Position numbers and translations under genes: made by a program. The notes beneath the pieces were generated by a model that saw only the letters and a list, made by a program, of their open reading frames with translations, was not told where the DNA came from and ran no database searches. DNA of 64,000 nucleotides from Rhynchonema sp. JSB1_4 (lineage: Eukaryota; Nematoda; Chromadorea; Monhysterida; Xyalidae), in NCBI GenBank assembly GCA_030248065.1, contig JASAMV010007517.1, positions 1-64,000 on the forward strand. Reading direction: 5' to 3'. Positions 39,001-50,728 of the stretch are shown in pieces (within the stretch, counting starts at the first letter, position 1; every line of letters begins with the position of its first letter).

Positions 39001-42000
39001 TTGACAAAAACATTCACATGCCACCAACAAAATTGAACATTTGTTTCAAGCATTTTGGTTTGTGCGTTTATCCGGCACTATACAGTGCTTGTGAGCAAAC
39101 GTCGGATTAAGCTGCCCAAGACCAGTCACCCCCATTATCCAGCTACGTCCAACATTGGTGTCGGTGTGACCCCGATGCACGGTCGTGCGCCACCCGGTGC
39201 CGAATTGGTTCGCTTGGTCATATTTGCTGACGTCAAAAACACGCAGTTCGCGCTGGCCTTGTTTCGTCAGGTATATTTGTGTATATAAAGTAGTCATTCT
39301 TTTATGTATATTTTTGTGATTTATTCATTCCAGGCCATGCTTCTGCCATTACATTGTACAAAACTGATGCAAATGGTGCTCAGGATTATGCGACAGTGGA
39401 CATATACGCTGCCAAATAATATCAGTCATGACATGGTTGTGAATTTTGTTGTATCGTACGAATTTACAACAAACATTTTGTTATTCATTCAGGTGATGCG
39501 CCTGATATTCATGTTCTATTTCAATGTGCATTTGCATTCTGAGCACAACGCTGAAACACTGGTGGCCGGCAGCACAAAAATGACCAATGTCGTTGCCACT
39601 AATCATCGGTGGGGTTTTTTTCCAAACTACTTATTTTTGAGTAACTGTCTATGAAAAATATTCTGCAGAGTGCTGGCTCTGGTGAAAGAAATGGCCGATC
39701 CGCGCCGTACACCGACCTTGCAATTGAATTGGCGATTGTTACTTGAGTACCTGCTGGCTGCTGTGCAAACCACCTTGAAACGGGACTATGTGCAGAGTGG
39801 AGAGTTTGGACGACATACTGGTGCGCCCATGTTTCAGGTGAGAAAGGGATGACGCTACGTAGAATAGCTTCTTTACAGCCACCCTTTTTAGAGTGGCCGT
39901 CTGCAGAACAACTCTCTGTATTGGCGAATGTTTGTAGGCTATTTTGTCCCGTAATCTGCTGTTCATCTGCTAGTCATCTCTGAATACTCTGTCTATAATG
40001 TCCGTAGGGGCCAAAAGGGGTAGGTTCTGATAATGTCACTAAAGCGGTTGACCTATGCTTTTTTTGAAAAAAAAAGATTTATTCTACAGGCTTTGTTAGT
40101 GAGCTGGATCTTTGTGACCGGCGTGCGGCTGGTGAAAATCCCCGACGAACTTTGGTCGCAACTGTTCGATACGCTCAGGGTTGGTGCCTTGAGCTTCGAA
40201 ATGTTTTTATGAAGATTTTCGTTATTCTTGTGCCTAATTTACCTTAATACGCAGTCTAAATTTGTCACAGGCTCGTCACAATTGGCCAACGCTGGTTGAT
40301 GAGTGGACGAAGGTGATGACCAGTGTGACACGTGCGCTCGCACAGTATTTCTATCAGGTATATGCTGCGTCCAACACATTATTAAGATGTATCAATCATG
40401 TTTGCCCAAGGAAATGATGTCGCCTCACAGATTGACCTCCTTGATCTGCCACTTGAGCGAGTCACCGAAAGGAAACGGGTGAGACAAATTGCTGAGGGCG
40501 GGGAATCACGCGCACAGAGACCGACAACTTTGAGTGATGACAGTGAAGCATCAGGTTAGGGTCTTTCTAGCCTTTTCTACAGTTGATAGTTAAATACTTA
40601 GAGATACAGTTTACGTTTTTGTGCCACACTTCATAGTGAACTCTCCAGATAGTTTTAATTTTTTTGAATACTATTTAGTTGCGCAATATGCTGTTGGCCT
40701 CCAAGTTGCCACTGTGGCGCTCATGTAGATTTTTCTGGTCAAGCGTTTGCTAACAGATATTATTCTGCCCGCCTAAGATGCAGGTTTTGATTTCAGGCCT
40801 AGGCACTGCATTTGCTGTTGATTATTCAGGCATAACCCCGACAGCCAAAGCTGACCCCAGCGACACGACCATGTATGATTTCTGTTCGCCGGTGCTGCCC
40901 AGTGGCCCGATGCATATACCTGTAGTGGAATTGAATGGCGATGGGCAAAGACAGGTTAGAATAAGTTTGGTTGAATGGCTAATTTCACCATACGGAAGTA
41001 CGACCAAATTGATTGTGATGTGAGTTCGTTTGGCTGCAACATCATATCAACGCACAATCGGGTTGCACCGATCGTTGCTTCTGATATTTCTGCAGTCGCA
41101 CTTTTTATCCCCTTTTCCACGGACGACAGGACCTGTCCACCCCCGACAGTCGCTCTGTGCACAGTCTATCGCTGTCGTCGGCTCGTCATCAGATTGATAC
41201 GGGCAAAACGCAACGCAGTCAAGCATCGACCAAATCAATGTGTGGCAGTCTGGGTGCTGCTGGCGATGTTGACGTTAAGGTGCGGAGCAGGGTTTATTTT
41301 TCAAATTCGGCTGCTGGCAAATGCTACAAAACTGAAAATTTCAGTAACTTTTCTAGATTTTTACCAGCGTGTTTCAAAAACTACTTTTTGCGTCACTGTT
41401 GTGGCCCGTTTCTAAAATTTACCGTTACATTTTCAAATGGGTGTGAAATTCGTCGTTTTGTTGACGTTTTTTTAGATGGTACAAAAGATGTTATCGCCTT
41501 TAGCGATGACATTTTGAGGTGTTGAGTCGACATTTGCTCAGGAACGGTCAGATTGGAAGCGTTTGTGCGTCAGTTTAGTCGCCTACAACCTGTGATGTTT
41601 TTAGTTTTTTTACCATTTTGACAAGACGCAAGTTGAGAAGCCCAAATTTTCACACCATCTGTGCTTTGTAGGCTTCTAGGTCCACGCAAAATTTCATCTC
41701 TCTGCGTGGACGCACGCGCGGTTGTGGGCAATAAGTTCACAATTTTGCAAAACCTTTTGTGAAAAACATTTACTATCTTAAAGCTAAGGGCTCCACCAGA
41801 TAGACCCGAAACCCGAAACATAATTTTTTTTCTATGTCCATGTTTCGGGTTTTGTTCTGGTGGAGCCCTAATAAATCTGGTCAAAAAAACGTTATGTGGA
41901 GAGTGGATGGGCTGAACTGAATTGATTAGCTTTGATCTTGTTTTTATGTGTCGCTAACAGGATTTTAGGGCTGAAAAAATTAGTTCGGGTTGCAGTTGAA

Positions 42001-45000
42001 TTGCCGCCCAACTTTTACGTTTGACACGAAACATTTTTGAAAATATTTACTACCACCCAGGAGTCCACACCTACAACCGACAGTGTGACGAACGGCGGTC
42101 ACGTGTCGCCAGCAATACCAATCAATCAACAACAACAACAATCAATAATCGGCACTGTTGGTGGTGGTGGCGATTTATCGGACTCGCTTGACACAACGTC
42201 GGTGTCCAGTGGTAGTGTGCACGGACTGATGCACGCAGCGTTGGGCGCATTGGACACGGCACACTCGCCCACAGCCAGTGTCAGCCAGCACGATGTGAGT
42301 GCTTGCTGGGTTAGGGAATGAAAAGCAAGGGAATGCTTATTCTTGATGAGTGTAGTGCACTGTAGTGGTTGGGGGGATGGGGAGATTCCCCCCTAAGGGG
42401 TATCTATCTCGAGTCAACCCTTAGGGGGGATGGGGGAAGGGTATCTAGCTCGAGCCGACCCCGAAGGGTATCTCGAGTAAATAGATTTATGCTTTGCGCG
42501 CAAACACCCAAAAATGGTCATTCTAGGCCAATTTTCGGCAAAAAATGTCATAAAATACCCAGTTTTAGGCCAATTTTGCAGTAAAATTGCATACAAGAAA
42601 CGGCCTTTTTCGCCTTTTGACGGACCATAGGGGTATCTTGGGTAGCCTCCGGGGGGGAGGGTATCTCGAGTAGCTCCGAAACCTTCCCCCTAGGGTATCT
42701 TGGATCGATTGGCCTGTCACCCACACTGGTGTGGTGTACACATGTGTGATAAATCGTCTTCATAGTGATCGAAATGACGACCTATCGATTATGGGTAGAT
42801 TAGACTGTGTTAGCAGGCAACCACAGTCCTTGTGTCAGACTGACAACTCGTAAGGCAGACATTTACATGGTCAACTCTTTGTCGCAGACCGAGAACGACA
42901 TAATCGGAGCTGAGCTGGACGACGACAGCGGCAATGTCGAGCCGAATGAGGTCGATCTAACGCCCAGGGATGGCGATGTCGGATCCGTATGTGTTTTCAT
43001 TCAATTTTTTATTTATTTTTACACAATAAAATTGTTTCTTAATCTTTCAATGTTTCTGTCAGATTGACATCGGCCAAACGTGGTTCATTATCTGGCGTCG
43101 TCTGCTGGTCTGTGTCGACAACGCGCAGACGCTTTGCGCCACGGTAGACACTTTGCTCAAGGTTGGTTGCGTGATTTTATGTTGGTTTGTGTTATTGACT
43201 TCAAAAAGGAGAAATTGAAGGAAGAACGTGTCGGCAGGGACTTATTGAACGAATGAAACATTTTTGGCACATTCTTCGATTAACCTCATCTATTTGGCCA
43301 ATCTCAACGTGGTGATAGCGCTGGTCTTCTTTTGATCACCTTCCTTTGCTTCACCTACGTTTTTGAAAGGAGACGAACTCCTGCCAACAAGTTCAGTGGC
43401 GAAAAGTGCTTCGCAGTCCCAGATAGTTAATGAACAACTTCTGCACCGAAGTAGGTGGGCTCAATATATCTCCAAACTGTCGTTGATGTCTTTGTTGCGT
43501 GACCAAAACAGACCCGGACCAATCACCGTGTTTTTGACACTGTTTCTTACGTATCAATCAGCCACAACCGTCCACCGATTGGCTAGTTGTATTGTAGTTG
43601 ATGGGTTGTCGTGCACCGCATGCTGCGCAGCCCAAATGATCGGTGAAATAATCCACGTGCGTCAGTCTGTGCAGGTGACAAGTATAATCCACTACTGTCC
43701 AGGTACGTGCCAACCAGCCCCCTTACCCACCCTACATTCCGCCATTCGAGTGGTTGTGTCGTCGTCTGCTGTCCCTCGCGTCAAACGTCGATGCGAACAG
43801 TGTCGATCGCGTATCGGGTTGGGATTGTTTTACTGTTTTTCTAAAATTAATTTATAACAAGATTATAGTAGAATGTTGGCAGTTATGCATTTGGTCCGGG
43901 TGGTAGACATACATAAATAGCTGGGTAGACATACATAAATAGCTGGCTGTAATCAGCCGATTTAATTTTGGGGGTATTGGTTCAGAGGTCAAAACTAGGG
44001 GGACAAAAATAGGTAAAAGTTACACTAAAATAGGGTTAAAAAGGGGGATTTTCTGCATATTAGGAAGACGTATGTGAAAATTTAACCATTCTGGTCCATA
44101 AAATGGAAATTTTTTTGCAATTATACAAAGAAAACCAACAATAAGCCATATCCATCTACATGTCCGTATGTTTCTTGTCCGATAATTGGGGACCGGTCAA
44201 TTGGGGCTCGACCAGAGGTTTACTTGTTTATTTTCAGGGTTAGGCTTCACTTATTGTTCGGCGTAGGCTTACACTAAGTGTTTTGATAGGGGTGAGGACA
44301 GCGTACGCTAAGCCTAGCCAGAGTGAACTCTCTGGTCGGGCCCCAATTGTAGGCGAATAGTGCATGTTGCAGTGCTCAAATGTCTGTGCCGTCTGTTGTA
44401 CACGGCGGCACGCGAACAGCCGGTCAGTGCCGAGCATGTGTGCACGTTCTGTGCACTGGTCATCAAGCAGCTGCAACAACGCACAAGTGTGGCCAGACAG
44501 GCAAATGTGGTGGTGAGTACCGTCCATGGCTAATTGTAATGTAGTTGATACCGGCAATATTGAATTCGATACGTGAAGTGAACAGCAAAAACAAGGTCGG
44601 CAGCAATAAATACGCATAACGTTTGCCTACCAGCCAGGTTCACTAACCCATTTCAATAAGCCTGCTGAATGGATCTGGCTGGCTGAATGGCAAACTGGTT
44701 TTGTTTATTTATTGTTAACCGTTTTTTTGTTCGCGCAAAGAGTATTGTGCGGGGCTCCTCTTATTTGCTATGAGTCACGCGCGATGGACAGGCGATGCAC
44801 ATTGGAGAGAGGAAATACATTGGTATTTGTCATTTGAAAATGTTTCGGCGTGCACATTTATATTTGCAGTGTTTTTGACCACATCAGTACACTCGGTATT
44901 TCGAGCTTATAAACCGAAACAACAAATCAAATTCAAAGATTCGAACCCCCCTTGCTAATCTTGACACAGGTCGCCTCGACGGACGCCTACCAGCTGATGG

Positions 45001-48000
45001 ACAGTGTGTGCCCGTCGATGTTTCACCACAGCATACCATCCCTGGCCGATATTCTATCACCCGACTGTTTCAATGTTGCCAGGGCCATACTTAACGCGTC
45101 CGTTACATCCAATACGCCACCCACACCCGACCAGCTGCAATCGAGGGTCAGAGCTGCGCAGTTGTGTGGTGTACTCTGCTCCATGCCTCAGGTGGGTAAA
45201 GGAGGATTGATAGTTGGATGAATAGAAACATTGCTCATCGCTGTCTGACAGGCTACGTTGTTCCGAGGGTATTTCAAAAGTTTGTTTTCGGGTTTGCCGG
45301 CGGTGTTAGTCAAGACCCAAGACGTCGCAAAGTTACACACAACCATGCGACTGTGAATAAAGAAAGTCCACGACGCCGGTACGTGAAGTGTAAGATCTTT
45401 CCATGGGTAAGCTCAATTTCAGATGTGATAATAATACACCTTCCACAGCTCCGATAATCACCATAATATACCTTTGCAGGATCTCGATGCAGCTTGCTCC
45501 TCATTACGTGACGAAGCAGCGTACACTTTGCTGAGTTTTGTGAGCAATGACTCTGCGCATACAACACACATGAGCGCTGGTGTAATGGCTCGCAATGCAT
45601 TGACGTTGTATGTGTGTGCGCACAGACACGCACTGCATGCACAACAGGTAGGATTGTTTGGGAGTGAAATGGTTGGTTCATTGTTGGATGGGAGGGGACT
45701 CGTGTCTGATCAAGGCGGTTGGTGTCTGACCAGCCGAGTCGAACTGCTTTGACACAGTAGGAAGAGAAGCATTTTTATCCAGCCTTTTTGAAGGCTTTCT
45801 GACTGAGAAAAGTCACGGGATCAGAGACCGGACACCCGCGAATGAAGTGCATTCTTTATAATTCCATTGCAATCAAGTTACATGCCCACGAGCATTACAG
45901 GTGCTGCACACACTGCTCAACGACCTCACCAATGAATCTGACGTGTCAAGTGCCCTGCACGTGTGTGAGAATCTATCGGTGCTCTACATACTGCAGATGC
46001 AGAATGCGATTGACTTGAAGACCATGATTGGAATATCGGGTTTGATAAATTTATTTGTTTATGTACAACGAGAACGTGAATAGTTGAAGGAATCAGCATG
46101 TACTTAAAAGTGTCGAATGTTGTGCGTGCTTCATATATGTACATATAAGACCGCGCTTTGTGTTTTTTTAATTGACAACCAAAACTCGACTCCCAAAATT
46201 AGCAACGTTCCGATCCATGTATGTATTATGTAGTGTAACTATTCATATCATAACAGTTTCGGTGGAGTAGAGTGATATAAAACGTACAACATAAACACAA
46301 TAGTTGCAGTTGATGCCCTGCTGTCACAGCGCAACGAGCCATCAGCTGAGCGTCTGTGCATCCAACTGATGTTGCATCTAGTGGACTACACATTGTTGTA
46401 CGCTGATGTTTCACAACAGGACGATGGCACTAGAGCACGACTGGCTGTGAATAACACGGCCACGGTCGTCAATGCGTTGGTGCAATGCGCGCAGGTGCGG
46501 CCATCGATATTACTTTTACTACTACATTTTAGGTGGCGCCCCAAAAAGTTTGAGACTTGGCACCGAGGGTTTTTTTGCAGTTTACGTGTCTTTTCCCAAT
46601 TTAGGTGCCAGAATGTCTGTTTGGCACGCAACACAATGTTATAGCACCTAATTTATTTGAAATAAAAAACGTGATTCGGCTGGGCAGTGGTTACTTTTTC
46701 AGACTAATTATAACAGCTGATCAAAATGATGTTTCACGCGATTCCAGGACCGTGCCTCTCAACGGCTAGCGATCGTTGCCGAGTCGCTGCTATGTCTGTT
46801 GTTGAAATGTTCGCGTCAATTTCCCCCTCCCAAGTTCACCGTTGCTCAATTGTCCTCCACGAATGAAGTGGATGATAAGAAGAAAAGTTCGTCGAAATAT
46901 TTGACTATTTTTTCAATGTCGACGCGTTGTACAGTCTGATATCAAGACCTGCAACTATCGCCCACTGTAAAGAATTATTCAGGCGAACATAGTAAATTAC
47001 AATTAGGTTATTGATTGCAGATTTAGAACAGAAACATCGATTAAAAATATCCACTATAAGTATGCGAGTGCCTGACAATACGTAAATTTAGTCCGGTTTA
47101 GAACGGTAGAGGGTTTCGCTACATTGAGGGTTACTACAACGAGGGTGCGCTGTATCGCAGACACAATAATCGGTCGTCGTCTGGGTCTGTTGTGGACCGT
47201 GGATGAAACATCAGCCAGTGAGTGCACAGCTGTGATCGATGCGCGCAGCTCAACTGGCAGACATGTGTGGAGGGTGGATAGGGCACAGAGAATTGAAGGT
47301 GGGCGATTTTTTTTATTCGTTCGGTTTTATTATGGCCCATATTGGACAAAACGCAGCGTTAAGTGCCATAATACCGAAATCAACACAAAGGAAATGATAA
47401 GTACATAAGGAAGAAATCCAGGAAAAAAAAGCAGTGTGCGCATGCACTCGTGCTACAGTGAAACCGAACGACACACTGTTTCAGAATGGACTTAGTTGCA
47501 AACGGACTAAAGCGATCAGTCAGTTTCATAATGGTCTTGCTGCAAGCCTATTTTCATTTGCAGCCGCCAACGACGCAGCATCCCCAACTTTGTGTGACGC
47601 AGGCCTGCCCTCAACCCCCATACCACCGGATTCCCCTGTCAAAGCGCGACAGGAGCACTTGGCCCAACCACCGACCCCGTTACGTGCCGCGTTGGCACAT
47701 TTGTCCGATACAAGTCCCGAGTGTTGTCCGATGGAGGCCCAAAGAGAAATGAATGCGGATGGTAAATACGAGCGGGCTATTGACAGTGCGCTGCGACAAT
47801 GGGCCGTTGGTGTCAACAATGCACAGTCAAATGATTATGGAGTCATGCATGGGGTGGGTGATTTCATGCGAGTTGTTGTTCTCGAATATTTAATGGTGCA
47901 CTGATACATCACGTTTTTTCACAAGGAGTAAGACGACAAAAAGTTTGAAGCCCTCGTTTGCAAGGCATAGGCTGAGCCAATCCAATGGACGCTTTACTGG

Positions 48001-50728
48001 TTCCGTGAAACATCCCGAAGCACCCAATTGGAAACCAAATTACTGAATCTATGTTTCCAATACCGGGCTCCACTTCCTGAAAACAATGGCGGAAAACAAA
48101 CGCCGCCAAACATTCTTTGCATACTCACTTTAACGATGCAGACAGTTTGACGACTAAAGTAGCGTTGGAAAATGTCCGTTGTAAAGAAGGTGCACTGTGA
48201 ACAATAAGTACAATGCCAGCTATGTTTGCAGCCGTCGACCAGTGGCAGTACATCGCCGTGGCACGAACTCACCACCGACCTTGCACTGGTGTCCTATCAT
48301 CAGGACAACGTCAATCAATTGATTGTGCGCGCAACTGACAAATCAACCAGACATCTGAAACATCTGGACGCGAAACTGTGGGATAGGGATGTGCACAAGG
48401 TGGGTGGGTGGACAAGGAGCGTACTTGCTTGGTTGTGCAGTATACCCTCTTCATATACATATTTATGGTCGGGGCCTAACATTTTTGGTCACAACATCAT
48501 AAAGAATGTTCGCCATTATAGTGTGAACGGTAATTAAGAGGTCAACGACAGATTGGGCTGGGGCCAGAGATGCGTTACGAATATTCAATGTACAGCGCGT
48601 TTCACTATTCCGAAGGTCAAAGACGGTAGACTGTGATACCCCCGTTTGGCATGCAGGTTGCGGTGATCTACGTCGGTCGCGGTCAGGAGGATCGCGCGAC
48701 CATCCTGGCCAATGAGCAGGGTTCGGTGCTGTTTGACAAGTTCATGTGCGCTATGGGCTGGGAAATCGATCTGACGACGCACACCGGCTACATGGCTGGA
48801 CTGCCCAATTCAGGTACATGTGGATCAAGACGTGATCAGTGAGGAAAACAATTGTTTTGTATTTATGGTGACGTTTGTCTGTGGATGGGACGATGATAGA
48901 CTAAATCTGGAATTGAAACTGCTGTTAATACGTACATCGATCGAAATATCTTCGATGCACTTGGCTGTAAAGAGCGATGATCGTATGACGCGGTGTAAAC
49001 TCTCTTCATTGTAAATCCCCTTGCGCTGTATTGGTATTGGTCGCAGAATGACTTTATAAGAATTGGTCAATTTTTTTCCTGAATCGTAAGTGACGGGGCA
49101 GTGACGTTGCGTTGCGCGATCACACACAAAGAATGCAGTCAGCAAAATGTTTCAGACCCGCAGCAACGTGGGTGCTCTGCTAGATTATTTTCAGATGAAA
49201 ATGTTTTGTAAGAATTACAAATAGCGCAGTGGTTAAGAGTGACTGAACCTGAAAATCAGGATTGATTTGATGAATTCTTATATGATCATTGTGCGACCAA
49301 TATCTGCCGGTAATATCCTATTTGCTGCTCTGTAGTGAAAAGATTTGATGCAGTGAAGGAAAATGCTCGGTCCTGATCGTGATGTGGACTGTATTTATTA
49401 AGCTTGTTGTCTTGTACTTTTTATTTTACTTTCAGTGCCAAAAGTGAAGAACGCATCAATTTAAATTTAGGATTAAAACTGCTGTCCATACGTGCGTCCA
49501 TCAAGACATTTTCGTGGCATGTGGCTATAAGGTACCACTATTCATACATTGCAGGCACGACGTGCTACTACGCAACAGTGACTAGCGAGTTGATGTACCA
49601 CGTCAGCACCCGTCTGGGTTCGGACGCGACACGCAAATGGCGGCATCTGGGCAATGACCATGTGCACATCGTCTGGTCGGAACATTGGAGGGACTACCAT
49701 CGAGGCATCATTGCCACTGAATTCGCTGATGTCATTATTGTCATTGTGAGTGCTGAGTATTGGTTGATTTGATAGACGGGGCTAAGTAAGGGGTGCAGAC
49801 AAGAGAGCGGGTGGAAAGAGAGCTTCTTTTTCATGGCAGCGCTGTGATCCGCATTAGGCTCAAGCCTGGGCTTAGGCTTTGACTGCCCCCATACAAGCAT
49901 ACAGCTGCCACTGCTTCAAAATGTCAGTTAAAATTGGTTCCTGTGGGGACCAGCACGGTAGTGATATTTTTTGTCGTGCTTAGTTGTGCATCTCTGTGAC
50001 ACAGCAGCTCTGATCAGCAGGATCACACGTCGGCTGCAGTCCGGTCGAGCTCAACGGTGGCGAAAACTCTGCCCGTGTTTCTCTAGTGCCTGATGACCAT
50101 TTCAAGCCTGATTGTCTTCGTTTGTGAGCTAAGTGGTACATAGTCTCTACCCACCCCCTTTCGTTGCAGTATCCGCTATCGAATTCGCATTTCCGCATCT
50201 CAATCGATGTCAAACAGCCCAGCAACCAGGCCGGCAGCAGTCTGACATTCGGTCCGCTATTCGACGGTGCTGTCGTTCAATGGAGTCATCTGGCTGTGTT
50301 GGTCAGTCCATCTTTGTACTGACATGATCGGCGAACCAGCACTTTTGGTAGTCACAAACAACATTCACCAGCAGAATGAATAGGACAGATTGAGGACCAA
50401 ATAATTCGGCACCAGATAGAGGGTGTCACCATGGAAGGGATACTGTAATAATAATCCTGATGTGACATGGTAGCATACAATATGATGACGCACACCAAAA
50501 TGTAATGGTGCATGCTGGATTACCTATGTATGCTATATACCGTTTCCGTTACAGGTGCGCGCAACTGCACTGAATGCGAGCAGGGCACGACACGCACACG
50601 CGTTGAAACATCAGTGCACAACACACAGACGACAGGCCATAGATGAAATGAATCTGTTGCACGCGCACACGCACAATGACATGCGGCCGTATTACTACAG
50701 TGATGTGTTGAGGGCTCTGTATTTGTGA
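36055..50728 (+). CDS. RALGAPA1: Ral GTPase-activating protein alpha-type subunit
   Basis: Thirty-four exons join in phase to about 1,756 residues (vertebrate RalGAP alpha is about 2,000). Exons: 36055-36189, 36511-36672, 37115-37256, 37410-37506, 37805-37962, 38166-38345, 38668-38835, 39086-39270, 39334-39435, 39493-39608, 39669-39837, 40090-40179, 40271-40357, 40431-40554, 40797-40954, 41130-41279, 42061-42294, 42888-42986, 43063-43161, about 43417-43674, 43703-43817, 44373-44512, 44970-45191, 45480-45647, 45901-46039, 46310-46494, 46748-46886, 47161-47298, 47564-47853, 48232-48399, 48657-48813, 49555-49745, 50170-50301, 50555-50728. N-terminal helical repeats ([12 protein letters not shown]) precede a Ser/Thr-rich middle and the C-terminal Rap/Ran-GAP domain. 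That domain contains [12 protein letters not shown] and [14 protein letters not shown], whose Asn (about 1625) is the asparagine thumb. The protein inactivates RalA/B with a beta partner. It is closer to RalGAP alpha than to tuberin. The start of exon 20 is uncertain. Confidence 0.95.
37615..37780. repeat. Intronic dispersed repeat, GATCGGaACCCGC family
   Basis: GACGTGATCGGAACCCGCAA, TTTTCTGTCG and AAAAAGAATATTTAC, ending near GTTACCATAAAGAGGAC. Reversed ends of the same kind appear at about 38043-38068 (GCGGGTCCCGTCCCGATCAC). Confidence 0.55.
41788..41868. mobile_element. 81-bp Harbinger-like hairpin MITE
   Basis: GGGCTCCACCAGA and TCTGGTGGAGCCC form perfect ends, flanked on both sides by TAA (41785-41787 and 41869-41871). 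Inner arms ACCCGAAACAT pair as well. A 3-bp TAA target duplication fits PIF/Harbinger-type insertion. It lies in a RalGAP intron. Confidence 0.7.
42358..42728. mobile_element. hAT-like MITE with GGTATC repeats (RalGAP intron)
   Basis: Starts CACTGTAGTGGTTGGGG and ends CCTGTCACCCACACTG. The flanks GTGTAGTG (42350-42357) and GTGTGGTG (42729-42736) are a 7-of-8 duplication. The interior has G-rich GGGTATCT units around an AT-rich core (CAAACACCCAAAAATGGTCA). A closely related copy in reverse is at 61342-62048. Confidence 0.8.
48462..48600. repeat. Intronic dispersed repeat, GATCGGGACC family
   Basis: A diverged copy: GGTCGGGGCCTAACATTTTT, GGTCAC, then AAAGAATGTTCGCC. It lies in the intron before the GAP-domain exon at 48657. 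Confidence 0.45.
49037..49300. mobile_element. TA-flanked MITE with tRNA-like core, copy 1
   Basis: The ends TTGGTCGCAGAATGAC and TCATTGTGCGACCAA are inverted repeats with TA on each side (49035-49036, 49301-49302). The interior holds TAGCGCAGTGGTTAAGAG, which resembles a tRNA A box, followed by CTGAACCTGAAAATCAGG like an anticodon arm. Copy 2 is at 61432-61696. Confidence 0.82.
50320..50450. repeat. Intronic dispersed repeat, GATCGGGACC family
   Basis: CTGACATGATCGGCGAACCA, CACTTTTGGTAGTCAC, and an end near GGTGTCACCATGGAAGGGA. It lies in the last RalGAP intron. Confidence 0.5.

Noticed and set aside
43363..43857. 164-codon frame as a separate gene
   Set aside because: Its right parts belong to two RalGAP exons in different frames; the middle looks non-coding.
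49225..49275. Functional tRNA gene
   Set aside because: The A-box-like part is good, but the B box and acceptor stem are not recognisable and the sequence is internal to a MITE.
48657..50728. Tuberin (TSC2) or RalGAP beta as the identity of the GAP gene
   Set aside because: The C-terminal exons and the N-terminal helical region match RalGAP alpha far better, including GRGQED and [14 protein letters not shown].
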